The notes below the pieces were generated by a model, which searched no databases, was not told where the DNA came from, and saw only the letters and a program-made list of their open reading frames with translations. 64,000 nucleotides of DNA, taken from assembly GCF_005889735.1 (NCBI RefSeq), contig NZ_VCKY01000005.1, positions 45,716 through 109,715 of the forward strand, read 5' to 3'. The first letter of the stretch is position 1. Every line of letters begins with the position of its first letter. The translations under genes and the position numbers were made by a program. This document shows positions 33,376 through 41,508 of this stretch, piece after piece. Source of the stretch: Nonomuraea turkmeniaca. Lineage in GTDB: Bacteria; Actinomycetota; Actinomycetes; Streptosporangiales; Streptosporangiaceae.

Positions 33376-35064
33376 ATGACCATGAATGCAACCGGCGGCG
33401 AGGCGACCTTCGCCGATCTGGGGCTGCGATCTGAGCTCCTGGAGGTGCTGTCCGCTCTGGGCTATGAAGAGCCCACGCCGATCCAGAGAGAGGCGATCCC
33501 GCCGTTGGTGCAGGGGTCTGATCTGCTCGGGCAGGCGGCGACGGGCACGGGGAAGACCGCCGCGTTCGCGCTGCCCGTGCTGCAGCGTATGCCGCCCCCG
33601 GGTGGTGGCGCCGGGCCTGCGACGCTGGTGCTTGTGCCCACGCGTGAGCTGGCCATTCAGGTCTCGGAGGCGTTCCATCGGTATGGCCGGATATTGGGGA
33701 CCCGCGTGTTGCCGATCTATGGCGGAGCCCCCATCGGCCGGCAGTTGCAGGCGCTCAAGCGCGGGGTGGACGTCGTGGTCGCGACACCGGGACGGGCCCT
33801 CGATCACATCGGCAGGGGGACGCTTGACCTGGAGGATCTGCGCACCGTCGTGCTGGACGAGGCGGACGAGATGCTCGACATGGGGTTCGCCGACGACATC
33901 GAGGAGATTCTCGCGGCGACTCCCGAGGATCGCCAGACCGTCCTGTTCTCCGCGACGCTTCCACCGCGCATCGATGGGATCGCCCGCCGTCACCTGAACG
34001 ATCCGGTACGGATAGAGATGGGGCATGCGGCGGCAGAGGGGCGCGAGGCGACGCCATTGGTGGAGCAGAGCGCGTACCTGGTCGCCAGGGCGCACAAACC
34101 GGCAGCGCTCGGCCGCCTTCTTGACGTCGAGGCGCCGGCGGCCGCGATCGTCTTCTGCCGTACCCGTGACGAGGTCGACCAGCTCACGGAGACCATGAAC
34201 GGGCGCGGCCACCGCGCCGAGGCGCTGCATGGTGGGATGGAGCAGGAGCAACGCGACCGGGTGATGTCACGGCTGCGGGCCGGGACGGCCGACTTGCTCA
34301 TCGCGACCGACGTGGCCGCGCGAGGTCTCGACATCGAACAACTCACCCACGTCGTCAACTACAACGTCCCGTCCGCGCCCGAGGCGTACGTGCACCGCAT
34401 CGGCAGGGTGGGCCGCGCCGGCCGCGAAGGGGCGGCTCTGACGCTGGTGGAGCCACGCGAGCACCGCATGCTCAAGGCGATAGAGCGGGTCACCAAACAG
34501 CGGATCCAGGTGGAGAGGCTGCCGACCGTCGCCGACCTGCAGGCGCGCCGGATGGAGCTGACCCGGGCCGCGCTGGAGGAATGCCTTATCCAGGAGGACC
34601 TCGAGCCGTTTCATGCGGTGGTCGAGTCGCTCACTGATGAGTTCGACCTCATGGAAGTGGCGCTCGCCGCCGTCAAGCTGGTGCACGAGTCCAGCGGGGC
34701 TGTGCTCGACGAGCAGGAGATTCCCGAGGTGGCCCCGCGCACCGCGGACAAGCGGCGCGGGGGGCGGGAGGCCCCGGACAGCGAGCGATACACTCGCGCG
34801 CCGGCGGGTGGAATGGTGCGCCTCTTCTTCAGTCTGGGGCGCAGCGCGGGAGTGCGGCCACAGGACTTGGTCGGCGCGATAGCCGGCGAGTCGAGCCTGA
34901 GCGGACGCGACATCGGCGCGATCGAGATCGCCGACAGGTTCTCGCTGGTGGAGGTGCCACAAGCCGCGGCCGACGAGGTGATCGCCGCCCTCCGGCGAAG
35001 CACGATCAAGGGCAGGAGGCCGACCGTCCGCCGCGAGCGCGACACGCGCGGCAGACGGACATGA
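33376..35064 (+). CDS. deaD: DEAD-box RNA helicase (DeaD/CsdA type)
   Basis: 562 residues with all helicase motifs: Q-motif FADLGLRSELLEVLSALGYE through PTPIQREA, motif I AATGTGKT, Ia PTRELAIQ, DEAD box as VLDEADEMLDMGF, III SAT, V TDVAARGLDIEQL, VI HRIGRVGRAGREG. The C-terminal part (about 470-550) resembles the DbpA-type RNA-binding RRM (GMVRLFFSLGRSAGVRPQDL, IGAIEIADRFSLVEV), followed by a basic tail. Remodels structured RNA or ribosome intermediates. ATG at 33376 has GAGGAG 8 nt upstream. Confidence 0.93.
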   Translation: MTMNATGGEATFADLGLRSELLEVLSALGYEEPTPIQREAIPPLVQGSDLLGQAATGTGKTAAFALPVLQRMPPPGGGAGPATLVLVPTRELAIQVSEAFHRYGRILGTRVLPIYGGAPIGRQLQALKRGVDVVVATPGRALDHIGRGTLDLEDLRTVVLDEADEMLDMGFADDIEEILAATPEDRQTVLFSATLPPRIDGIARRHLNDPVRIEMGHAAAEGREATPLVEQSAYLVARAHKPAALGRLLDVEAPAAAIVFCRTRDEVDQLTETMNGRGHRAEALHGGMEQEQRDRVMSRLRAGTADLLIATDVAARGLDIEQLTHVVNYNVPSAPEAYVHRIGRVGRAGREGAALTLVEPREHRMLKAIERVTKQRIQVERLPTVADLQARRMELTRAALEECLIQEDLEPFHAVVESLTDEFDLMEVALAAVKLVHESSGAVLDEQEIPEVAPRTADKRRGGREAPDSERYTRAPAGGMVRLFFSLGRSAGVRPQDLVGAIAGESSLSGRDIGAIEIADRFSLVEVPQAAADEVIAALRRSTIKGRRPTVRRERDTRGRRT

Positions 35065-35152
35065 TGATGAGGTCGCCAGGTCGCGGCGCCTCTTCGCCCG
35101 GGCGGATCCGCTCAGGCCACACCCTTCCGGGAGGACCCATCCCGCGTCCTGT

Positions 35153-35345
35153 TCAGACGTCGGTGAGGAGTTGCCGCATGCGCGCGATCTCGATGCGCTG
35201 GTCGGAGTCGACGTGGGTGGCGAACTGGTCGATCTCCGGCTCTAGGCCGCCCTTCTCGGTGTAGAGCCGCTCCACCATCTGCAGCGCGCCGGTGTGGTGC
35301 TGGATCATGTACCGTTAGAAGAGCCGGTCGAACTTGTTCGCCCTT
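35153..35345 (-). pseudogene. DUF305 protein remnant with in-frame stop
   Basis: Minus strand encodes ANKFDRLF, a TAA stop, then RYMIQHHTGALQMVERLYTE and EPEIDQFATHVDSDQRIEIA with RMRQLLTDV at the end. This is the C-terminal DUF305 (ferritin-like, metal-linked) repeat, interrupted by a nonsense codon near 35312. The upstream half is not recognisable. Confidence 0.6.
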
Positions 35346-35448
35346 GGCCCCCCACCTTCGCCAAGACGCTCAACGACCTGGCCGGAGTGCTGCACCAGCG
35401 GCAGTACGACGCCATGAGGGAGCGCCCCCGCCAGGGGGCCCCTCGCGA

Positions 35449-36222
35449 TCAGGTAGGCACCACCATCGGTGTGCCGGCGACCGGGTCGGGCACCACGACG
35501 CAGGCGAGGCCGAAGACTTTCTCGACCAACTCGGCGGTGACCACCTCGGTCGGCGCGCCTTCGGCGACGATGGCGCCTTCCGCCATCGCGATGACATGGT
35601 CACTGAAGCGGCAGGCGAGGTTGAGGTCGTGGAGGACGACCACGATCGTCTTGCCGGACTCCGCGTTCAGCTTTCGCAGCAGCCGCAGCAGCTCCACCTG
35701 GTGGTTGATGTCCAGGTAGGTCGTGGGTTCGTCGAGCAGCAGCAGGTCGGTGTCCTGGGCGAGCGCCATCGCCACCCAGACGCGCTGCCGCTGGCCGCCG
35801 GAGAGCTGCCGGAGCGGGCGGTTGACCAGGTCGGCGGTGCCGGTGGCGTCGAGGGCCCGGGTGACGGCGTCGTCGTCGCGTTCGGTCCACCGGCGGAACC
35901 ACCCTTGGTGCGGGTAGCGGCCGCGGGCGACCAGGTCGGCGACGGTGATGCCGTCGGGCGCGAGGGGGGTCTGCGGCAGCAGCCCTAGTACTTTGGCCAC
36001 CTCGTGGGTGCTCATCTCGGTCAACGCCTTGCCGTCGAGGTAGACGGCGCCGTGGCGGGGCTTGAGCAGCCGGGCCAGGCCGCGCAGCAGCGTGGACTTG
36101 CCGCACGCGTTGGCGCCCACGATCATGGTGATCTTGCCGTCCAGGACCTGGACGTCGAGGTTGGTCACGATCGCCTGGTCGTCGTAGCCGAGGGTCAGGC
36201 CCTCGGCGTGTAGCCGGGTCAT
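35449..36222 (-). CDS. Iron-siderophore ABC transporter ATPase
   Basis: 257 residues of the FecE/FepC class: Walker A GANACGKSTLLRGL (Ala for the usual Gly-rich residue is common in FepC), GLLPQTPLAPDGITVADLVA, ARGRYPHQGWFRRW, signature LSGGQRQRVWVAMALAQ, Walker B LLLLDEPTTYLDI, H-loop HDLN. ATG at 36222 overlaps the upstream permease stop. Last gene of the iron-box-controlled operon. Confidence 0.93.
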   Translation of the reverse strand: MTRLHAEGLTLGYDDQAIVTNLDVQVLDGKITMIVGANACGKSTLLRGLARLLKPRHGAVYLDGKALTEMSTHEVAKVLGLLPQTPLAPDGITVADLVARGRYPHQGWFRRWTERDDDAVTRALDATGTADLVNRPLRQLSGGQRQRVWVAMALAQDTDLLLLDEPTTYLDINHQVELLRLLRKLNAESGKTIVVVLHDLNLACRFSDHVIAMAEGAIVAEGAPTEVVTAELVEKVFGLACVVVPDPVAGTPMVVPT

Positions 36223-37280
36223 CCGCCCGCTCCTTGCCGGTTCGTGGTGGCCAGCAGCCACAGCAGGTAGGGTGCGCCGACCGCGCCGGTCACCACGCCG
36301 GTGGGCAGCGCCGTCGGCAGCAGGTGGACGGCGATGAGGTCGGCGGTGAGCAGCAGCGCGGCGCCGACCAGCGCGGCCGGGATGATCCCGCCCGTGGCGG
36401 GGCCGAGCAGCCGGTTGGCGATCGGGCCGGCGACGAGCGCGACGAAGACGATGGGGCCGGCCACGGCGACGGCCAGGGCCGTCAGCACCACTGCCGTGGC
36501 AAGCAGGCCGGCGCGGCTGAGCTCGGTACGGATGCCCAGCGCCCGAGCGGTGTCGTCGCCGAGCTCGAGCGCTCGCAGCTGCCGCTGCAGGAGGACCGCG
36601 GTGGGCAGGAGGAGCAGCAGGGCGCCGAGGAGGAGCCGCAGTTCACTGGCGTCGGCCTGCCCGACGGAGCCGGTCAGCCAATGCATCGCCTGCCGGGCGT
36701 CGGACAGCTGAGCTCGGGTCAGCATGTAGCCGATCAGGCCGTCGAAGAAGAGCGTGGCTCCGATGCCGATGAGGATGAACCGGTAGCCGGCGACGCCGTC
36801 GCGCCAGGCGAGCACGTACATCAGGAGGGCGGCGGCGACGGCCCCGGCGAGGGCGAGCGCGCTCACGGCCACTCCGCTGACCTGCAGAAGCACGATCCCG
36901 GTGATGGCGGCGAGCCCGGCTCCGGAGTTGATGCCGACGAAGTCGGGGGACGCGAGAGGATTGCGCAGCAGCTGCTGGAAGATCGTCCCAGCGGCGCCGA
37001 GGGCGAGACCGACGGCCAGCGCGGACGCCGCGGTGGGCAGCCGCAACCCCCGGACGACGAAGTCGACGCTGGGGTCCTCGCGCAGTTGGAGCACCGAGGC
37101 GATGACCTCGCCCGCGCTGAGCTGAAAGCTGCCCACCATCATGGTGAGCACGAACAGCGCGCAGACGGCCACGGCCAGCGAGCACGTCACCACAAGCGAA
37201 CGGCTGGTCCGGCGACGCCTGGTGGCGCGGAACGCGCCGGCGGTCGCGACCTGCGGCGCGACGGTCGTGGTCGTTTTCAC
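36219..37280 (-). CDS. Iron-siderophore ABC transporter permease (FecD/FepG type)
   Basis: 353 residues with a basic N-terminus and about nine membrane segments. FecCD motifs are LRLPTAASALAVGLALGAAG, FQQLLRNPLASPDFVGINSG and a C-terminal PTGVVTGAVGAPYLLWLL. GTG at 37280 is preferred, since GGAGG lies 8 nt upstream; another GTG six bases earlier is possible. Confidence 0.92.
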   Translation of the reverse strand: MKTTTTVAPQVATAGAFRATRRRRTSRSLVVTCSLAVAVCALFVLTMMVGSFQLSAGEVIASVLQLREDPSVDFVVRGLRLPTAASALAVGLALGAAGTIFQQLLRNPLASPDFVGINSGAGLAAITGIVLLQVSGVAVSALALAGAVAAALLMYVLAWRDGVAGYRFILIGIGATLFFDGLIGYMLTRAQLSDARQAMHWLTGSVGQADASELRLLLGALLLLLPTAVLLQRQLRALELGDDTARALGIRTELSRAGLLATAVVLTALAVAVAGPIVFVALVAGPIANRLLGPATGGIIPAALVGAALLLTADLIAVHLLPTALPTGVVTGAVGAPYLLWLLATTNRQGAGG

Positions 37281-37282
37281 GA

Positions 37283-38311
37283 TCACACCTCCGACAGCCG
37301 GCCGTAGCGGACGATGCCGACGAACGCCGGCGCCCCGAGCACCCCGAGGACCACACCGACCTGCAGTTCGTCGGGGACGACCACCACCCGGCCGAGCACG
37401 TCGGCCAGCAGCAGCACGATGGGGGAGAGGAACATGGAGTACGGCAGGATCCACCGGTAGTCCGGGCCGCAGATGAACCGCGCGACGTGCGGTACGACCA
37501 GCCCGACGAAGACGATCGGTCCGCAGGCGGCGGTGGCGGCGCCGGCGAGCACCGCGACCACGCCGAACGCTGCCGCCCGGGTCCGGGTGACCTGCTGGCC
37601 GAGGCCGCGGGCCATGTCCTCACCGAGCGCGAGCCCGTTGAGCGCACGCCCGAAACCCAGCGAGGCGATCAGCCCGACGATGAGGAACGGTGCGACCCCG
37701 GTCAGGACCGGGGCGTACCGCCCGGCCAGCGACCCCACCTGCCAGAACCGCAGCTCGTTGAGCGTTTCCACATTGGTCATCACGATCCCGGTGGTCACCG
37801 AAGCCAGTCCTGCGGTGACGGCCACGCCGGCCAGGGCCAGCTTGATCGGGGTGGCGCCCTCCCGGCCGAGTGACGCGATCGCGTACACCAGCACGAGCGC
37901 CGCGATCGCCCCGGCGAAGGCGAACCAGACGTAGACACCCGCGCCGCGCACGCCGAGCACCGTGACGGCGAAGACCACGAAGACGGCCGCGCCTGAGTTG
38001 ATGCCCATGATCCCCGCGTCGGCCAGGGGGTTGCGGGTGACGCCCTGCAGGATGGCGCCGGCCACGCCGAGGGCGGCGCCCACCAGGATGCCGAGCAGTG
38101 TGCGGGGCACACGTAGCTCCAGCGTCACCGTGCTGTTGATCGACCCGTCGGTGTCCAGGTTGCCCAAGGCGCGCAGCACCTCCGGCAGGCCGATCGAGCG
38201 CGAGCCCAGGGTGACGCTGAGAAAGGCGACCAGGGCCAGTAACACGCACAGCACGGCGAGCCCCGGACCGAGGGCTGAGGCTCTGCGTGCGAGATTGTTC
38301 GAGCTGCTCAT
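37283..38311 (-). CDS. Iron-siderophore ABC transporter permease (FecC/FepD type)
   Basis: 342 residues, about nine membrane segments. LRVPRTLLGILVGAALGVAG, LQGVTRNPLADAGIMGINSG, GLVVPHVARFICGPDYRWIL and VVLGVLGAPAFVGIVRYGRL match FecCD permeases. It starts 9 bp after the binding-protein stop and ends 2 bp before the second permease start. Confidence 0.92.
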   Translation of the reverse strand: MSSSNNLARRASALGPGLAVLCVLLALVAFLSVTLGSRSIGLPEVLRALGNLDTDGSINSTVTLELRVPRTLLGILVGAALGVAGAILQGVTRNPLADAGIMGINSGAAVFVVFAVTVLGVRGAGVYVWFAFAGAIAALVLVYAIASLGREGATPIKLALAGVAVTAGLASVTTGIVMTNVETLNELRFWQVGSLAGRYAPVLTGVAPFLIVGLIASLGFGRALNGLALGEDMARGLGQQVTRTRAAAFGVVAVLAGAATAACGPIVFVGLVVPHVARFICGPDYRWILPYSMFLSPIVLLLADVLGRVVVVPDELQVGVVLGVLGAPAFVGIVRYGRLSEV

Positions 38312-38320
38312 CAGCGTTGA

Positions 38321-39349
38321 TCAGTCGCCGATGTTCGGGTCCGCGGCCTTGACGGCCGCGGTGAGCTTGTCCAGCTCGGTGGCGAAGTGGCCGTACGTGT
38401 GCAGCCAGTACGCCGGCCACGACACGACCGCCCCCGCCTTGGCCGCCTTGATCTTGAACCAGGTGGGCTGCTTCTTACCCCAATCCGCATTGGAGGTGGG
38501 CTTGAAGCTACGGCCGTCGAAAAGGATCAGGTCGGGCTGGTACTTGTCGGCGTTCTCCCAGCTCAGGTTCTCCCAGTACGGGAAGCCGGGGTCCGGCGTG
38601 TCCGGGTTGATCACCTTCATTCCCCAGCGCTGGAAGTCCAGCAGTTCGGGCGCGTACTCGGGGTTGGCCACGTACACCTTGTCGTCCGCGGGCGACATCG
38701 CGGCCACCGTGAGGCCCGACTTGGCCGCGACCGCCTCCTTGAACGTGGCGACCGCCGCTTCGAAGCGTTTCTTGTTCGCGGCGATCTCCGGGGAGTCGAC
38801 GGCGGCGCCCAGGCTCTTGGCGAGGTCCTCATACCCCTTGGCCAGGTCGACGATCGACTTGCCCTGGGAGACACCCACCACCGGGGCCAGCTCGGCGAGC
38901 TTCTTGCTCTTCTCGTCGACACCTTCCTCCAGGCCGCTGTGCGCCTTCTCCGCAGGCCACCAGTCGCCGACGATCAGGTCCGGCCGCAGGGCCGCGGCCT
39001 TCTCCACATCGATCTTGCCCCACTCCTGGCCCAGGATCTCGATGCCGGTCAGGTCGAGATCCTTCAGGTTCGCGTCGGTCTTGACCGATTCGTCGGCGTA
39101 GATGCCGACCGGCTTGATGCCGAAGGACATCAAGGCGGCCGCCTCGCCCGCGTGCGCGATGATCCGCGTCGGAGTCTTGTCCGCTTTGACGACCTTGCCG
39201 GACCCGTCGGTGAACGACCAGGGGCCGGCGGGTGCGGCGGAGGCTGCGCCGGAGGCCGCGGTGGTAGTGCCGGAGGTGTCTGCGGAGCCGCAACCGGCGA
39301 GCACAACGCTCAGGGCGGTGAGTACCAGGGCCGGACGCCATGCGCGCAT
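38321..39349 (-). CDS. Iron-siderophore binding lipoprotein
   Basis: 342 residues, lipobox VLAGCGS, type III (FhuD/BtuF-like) binding fold: ADKTPTRIIAHAGEAAALMS, EWGKIDVEKAAALRPDLIVG, DWWPAEKAHSGLEEGV, YQPDLILFDGRS. First gene of the four-gene uptake operon, 50 bp downstream of a DtxR/IdeR-type box, so iron should repress it. The siderophore is unknown and no biosynthesis genes are nearby. Confidence 0.92.
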   Translation of the reverse strand: MRAWRPALVLTALSVVLAGCGSADTSGTTTAASGAASAAPAGPWSFTDGSGKVVKADKTPTRIIAHAGEAAALMSFGIKPVGIYADESVKTDANLKDLDLTGIEILGQEWGKIDVEKAAALRPDLIVGDWWPAEKAHSGLEEGVDEKSKKLAELAPVVGVSQGKSIVDLAKGYEDLAKSLGAAVDSPEIAANKKRFEAAVATFKEAVAAKSGLTVAAMSPADDKVYVANPEYAPELLDFQRWGMKVINPDTPDPGFPYWENLSWENADKYQPDLILFDGRSFKPTSNADWGKKQPTWFKIKAAKAGAVVSWPAYWLHTYGHFATELDKLTAAVKAADPNIGD

Positions 39350-39398
39350 GGTGGAGCTTCCATTCTCGTGTTCGGTGAGCCACCAAAAAGGTCAGCAG

Positions 39399-39417
39399 TT
39401 AGGAAAGGCTAACCATA
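39399..39417. promoter_or_regulatory. DtxR/IdeR-type iron box
   Basis: TTAGGAAAGGCTAACCATA matches the IdeR/DtxR consensus TTAGGTTAGGCTAACCTAA at 15 of 19 positions, including the central AGGCTAACC. It lies 50 bp upstream of the siderophore-binding gene. Confidence 0.8.
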
Positions 39418-39495
39418 GTTTTGGCGTTTGGCTAGCAGAGCGTGATCAAGCTCACCCGGCCCGGCCCCCGCTTCCCCCCCGTCACGTCGGCTTCA

Positions 39496-40974
39496 TCAAC
39501 CGGTTTCCTGGAGCTCGCCCGCGTTGTCCGCATGGGCCGGCAGGAGCAGGGCGGTGATGACCACGGCCACGGACAGCACCGCGCCGATGATGAAGGCCAG
39601 CCGCATGCCGTCGAGGTTGGCGAGCACCTCGGTGACTCCCGCGGATTTCAGGGCATCGGCTCGCGCGCTCATCACAGTGATCACGAGTGCGGTGCCGAAG
39701 GCCGCGGCGACCTGCTGCAGCGTGCTCAGGATCGAGCTGCCGTGGGAGTAGAGCCGCGGGGGAACCGCTCCGAGCCCGAGGGTGAAGACCGGGGTGAAGG
39801 TCGCGGCCAGGCTCACCATGAGCAGCGCGTGCAGACCGAGGATCTGCCAGTACGGCATGGTCATCGAGACCTGGGTGAAGCCGGCCAGGGCGAACATGAT
39901 CCCGATCGCACCGGGGATGACCAGAACCCGGCCGCCGAACTTGTCGAACAGGCGGCCGACGGTCGGACCGAGCAGCCCCATCGCCAGGCCGCCCGGCATC
40001 ACGAGGAGCCCGGTCTCCAGGGCGCTGAGATGGCGGACGTTCTGCAGGTACAACGGCAGCAGGATCATCGAGCCGAGCATCGCCATGAAGGACACCGACA
40101 TCAGGATCAGCGCGACCGTGTAGGTGCGGTGGCGCAGGGTGCGCAGGTCCATCAGCGGCGCGCCGCGCCTCTGCAACGACAGCTGGCGGAAGACGAAGAC
40201 GGCGATGGTGGCCAGCCCGGCCGCCACGATCGCGGCGGCGACGCGGACGTCGCCGCCCTCGAACTGGCTGAGCCCGTAGACCAGGCCGCCGAAGCCGGCG
40301 GCGGCGGTCAGGACGCTGAACCAGTCGATGGTGCTGAACTGGGGCACGCCGACGTTCTCGAGCTGCTTCAGGCCGCGCCAAGCGATCACGGCGGCGATGG
40401 GGAGCACCACGGCGAACAGCAGGCGCCAGGACCCGAACTGGAGGATCACCCCCGAGACCGCCGGGCCCATTGCCGGCGCGACCGAGATGGCCAGCGTGAC
40501 GTTGCCCATCACCCGGCCCCGGTCCGCCTCGGGCACCACCTGCATCAGCGTGGTCATCAGCAGCGGCATCATCACGGCCGTCCCGGACGCCTGGATGATG
40601 CGGGCGCCCAGCAGCATCTCGAACGACGGCGCGACGATGGCCAGCGCCGTGCCGAGCAGGAACAAACCCATCGCGGTGGCGTACGCGCGGCGAGTGGACA
40701 CCCGCTGCAGGAACCACCCGGTGATCGGGATGACCGCGGCCATGGTCAGCATGAAGGCGGTCGAGAGCCATTGCGCGGTCTGCTCGGTGATGTTCAGCGA
40801 GCTCATCAACCGTGGGATCGCATTGATCATGATCGTCTCGTTGAGGATGACCACGAATGTGGCGAGCACCAGCAGCCGGATCACGGCCGGGGTGCGACCT
40901 GCAACGGCCGCGGACTTGGCGGGTGAGTCGAGCTGTGGGCTGGTCACGGCACCTCGATCAGGGTTGTCGGACAT
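39496..40974 (-). CDS. MFS transporter, DHA2 (EmrB/QacA) family
   Basis: About 492 residues with 14 predicted membrane segments. Motif A-like WFLQRVSTRRAYATAMGLFL, motif C region ISVAPAMGPAVSGVIL, LDxxIVNxALP region as VVILNETIMINAIPRLMSSL. The start is uncertain: ATG at 40974 is used, longer frames reach 41055, and a 7-bp inverted repeat at 40986-41001 sits just upstream. Probably a drug or siderophore exporter; the iron link is by position only, and it has no iron box of its own that I can see. Confidence 0.87.
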   Translation of the reverse strand: MSDNPDRGAVTSPQLDSPAKSAAVAGRTPAVIRLLVLATFVVILNETIMINAIPRLMSSLNITEQTAQWLSTAFMLTMAAVIPITGWFLQRVSTRRAYATAMGLFLLGTALAIVAPSFEMLLGARIIQASGTAVMMPLLMTTLMQVVPEADRGRVMGNVTLAISVAPAMGPAVSGVILQFGSWRLLFAVVLPIAAVIAWRGLKQLENVGVPQFSTIDWFSVLTAAAGFGGLVYGLSQFEGGDVRVAAAIVAAGLATIAVFVFRQLSLQRRGAPLMDLRTLRHRTYTVALILMSVSFMAMLGSMILLPLYLQNVRHLSALETGLLVMPGGLAMGLLGPTVGRLFDKFGGRVLVIPGAIGIMFALAGFTQVSMTMPYWQILGLHALLMVSLAATFTPVFTLGLGAVPPRLYSHGSSILSTLQQVAAAFGTALVITVMSARADALKSAGVTEVLANLDGMRLAFIIGAVLSVAVVITALLLPAHADNAGELQETG

Positions 40975-40985
40975 GACATGGTCAT

Positions 40986-41001
40986 GGCTGGCGTGCCAGC
41001 C
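40986..41001. repeat. Inverted repeat GGCTGGC-GT-GCCAGCC
   Basis: Perfect 7-bp arms with a 2-bp centre, 12 bp upstream of the chosen MFS start. Could be an operator or an mRNA hairpin that masks the SD. Confidence 0.4.
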
Positions 41002-41261
41002 TCCGGTCTCAGAAGAAGTTGTGGTCATGCACAGAATGACCGGCACCACCGACAAAACTCATCGACCCCGGCGCAACCTTGCAGCACGTGATGCGAAATG
41101 TCACCCGGTTTTCACCGGCGGCGGATGACGATCTCCAGGTCGTGCACAGGAGCACCGGATTGTCAGCGGGTCTCACTTCAGGGAACGGCTCCGGCCACGG
41201 GGATCGTGTCGTCGGGACGGGTGATCGGCGCCATCCAGCCATCCCACATGGCGAGACGTGC

Positions 41262-41297
41262 TTGACTTCTGTATTACCTACTTGAAATATAGGTAAT
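41262..41297 (+). promoter_or_regulatory. Promoter with palindrome ATTACCTA-N9-TAGGTAAT
   Basis: An AT-rich island with TTGACT (41262-41267) as -35-like element and perfect 8-bp inverted arms at 41273-41280 and 41290-41297, ending 10 bp before the leader-peptide ATG. The palindrome covers the -10 region (AAATAT/TATAGG), as expected for a repressor site of the organosulfur operon. Confidence 0.55.
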
Positions 41298-41306
41298 GTG
41301 CCGAAT

Positions 41307-41366
41307 ATGACCCTGACCGCCCGGCGCGCGATCGACTTCATGTACGTGGACAGCAGCCTCTGTTAG
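41307..41366 (+). CDS. Cys-ending leader peptide of the organosulfur operon
   Basis: A 19-codon frame, MTLTARRAIDFMYVDSSLC, ends in a Cys codon directly before TAG. Actinobacterial sulfur and cysteine operons are often preceded by tiny Arg-rich leader peptides with Cys at or near the end, thought to couple translation to cysteine supply. It sits between the palindromic promoter and a hairpin, 143 bp before the binding-protein gene. Too short for standard gene callers. Confidence 0.65.
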   Translation: MTLTARRAIDFMYVDSSLC

Positions 41367-41367
41367 T

Positions 41368-41398
41368 GCGCGGTGATCCCTCGCGCGCATCGCCGCGC
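41368..41398 (+). promoter_or_regulatory. Hairpin directly after the leader stop (candidate attenuator)
   Basis: GCGCGGTGAT pairs with ATCGCCGCGC over 10 bp (one G-U) across an 11-nt loop. The stem begins 2 nt after the leader stop, so a ribosome stalled on the final Cys codon would cover it. No U-tract follows; Rho-dependent or translational control is possible. Confidence 0.55.
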
Positions 41399-41508
41399 TG
41401 GAGACGTCTCCGGTCGCCCAGATCAAGGGCATCTCATCGTGTCCCGGTGGCCGCACGCCGCCGGTTTCGCCTGTCGCCTCATCCCACTGTTAGGGGCTCG
41501 TCATCATC

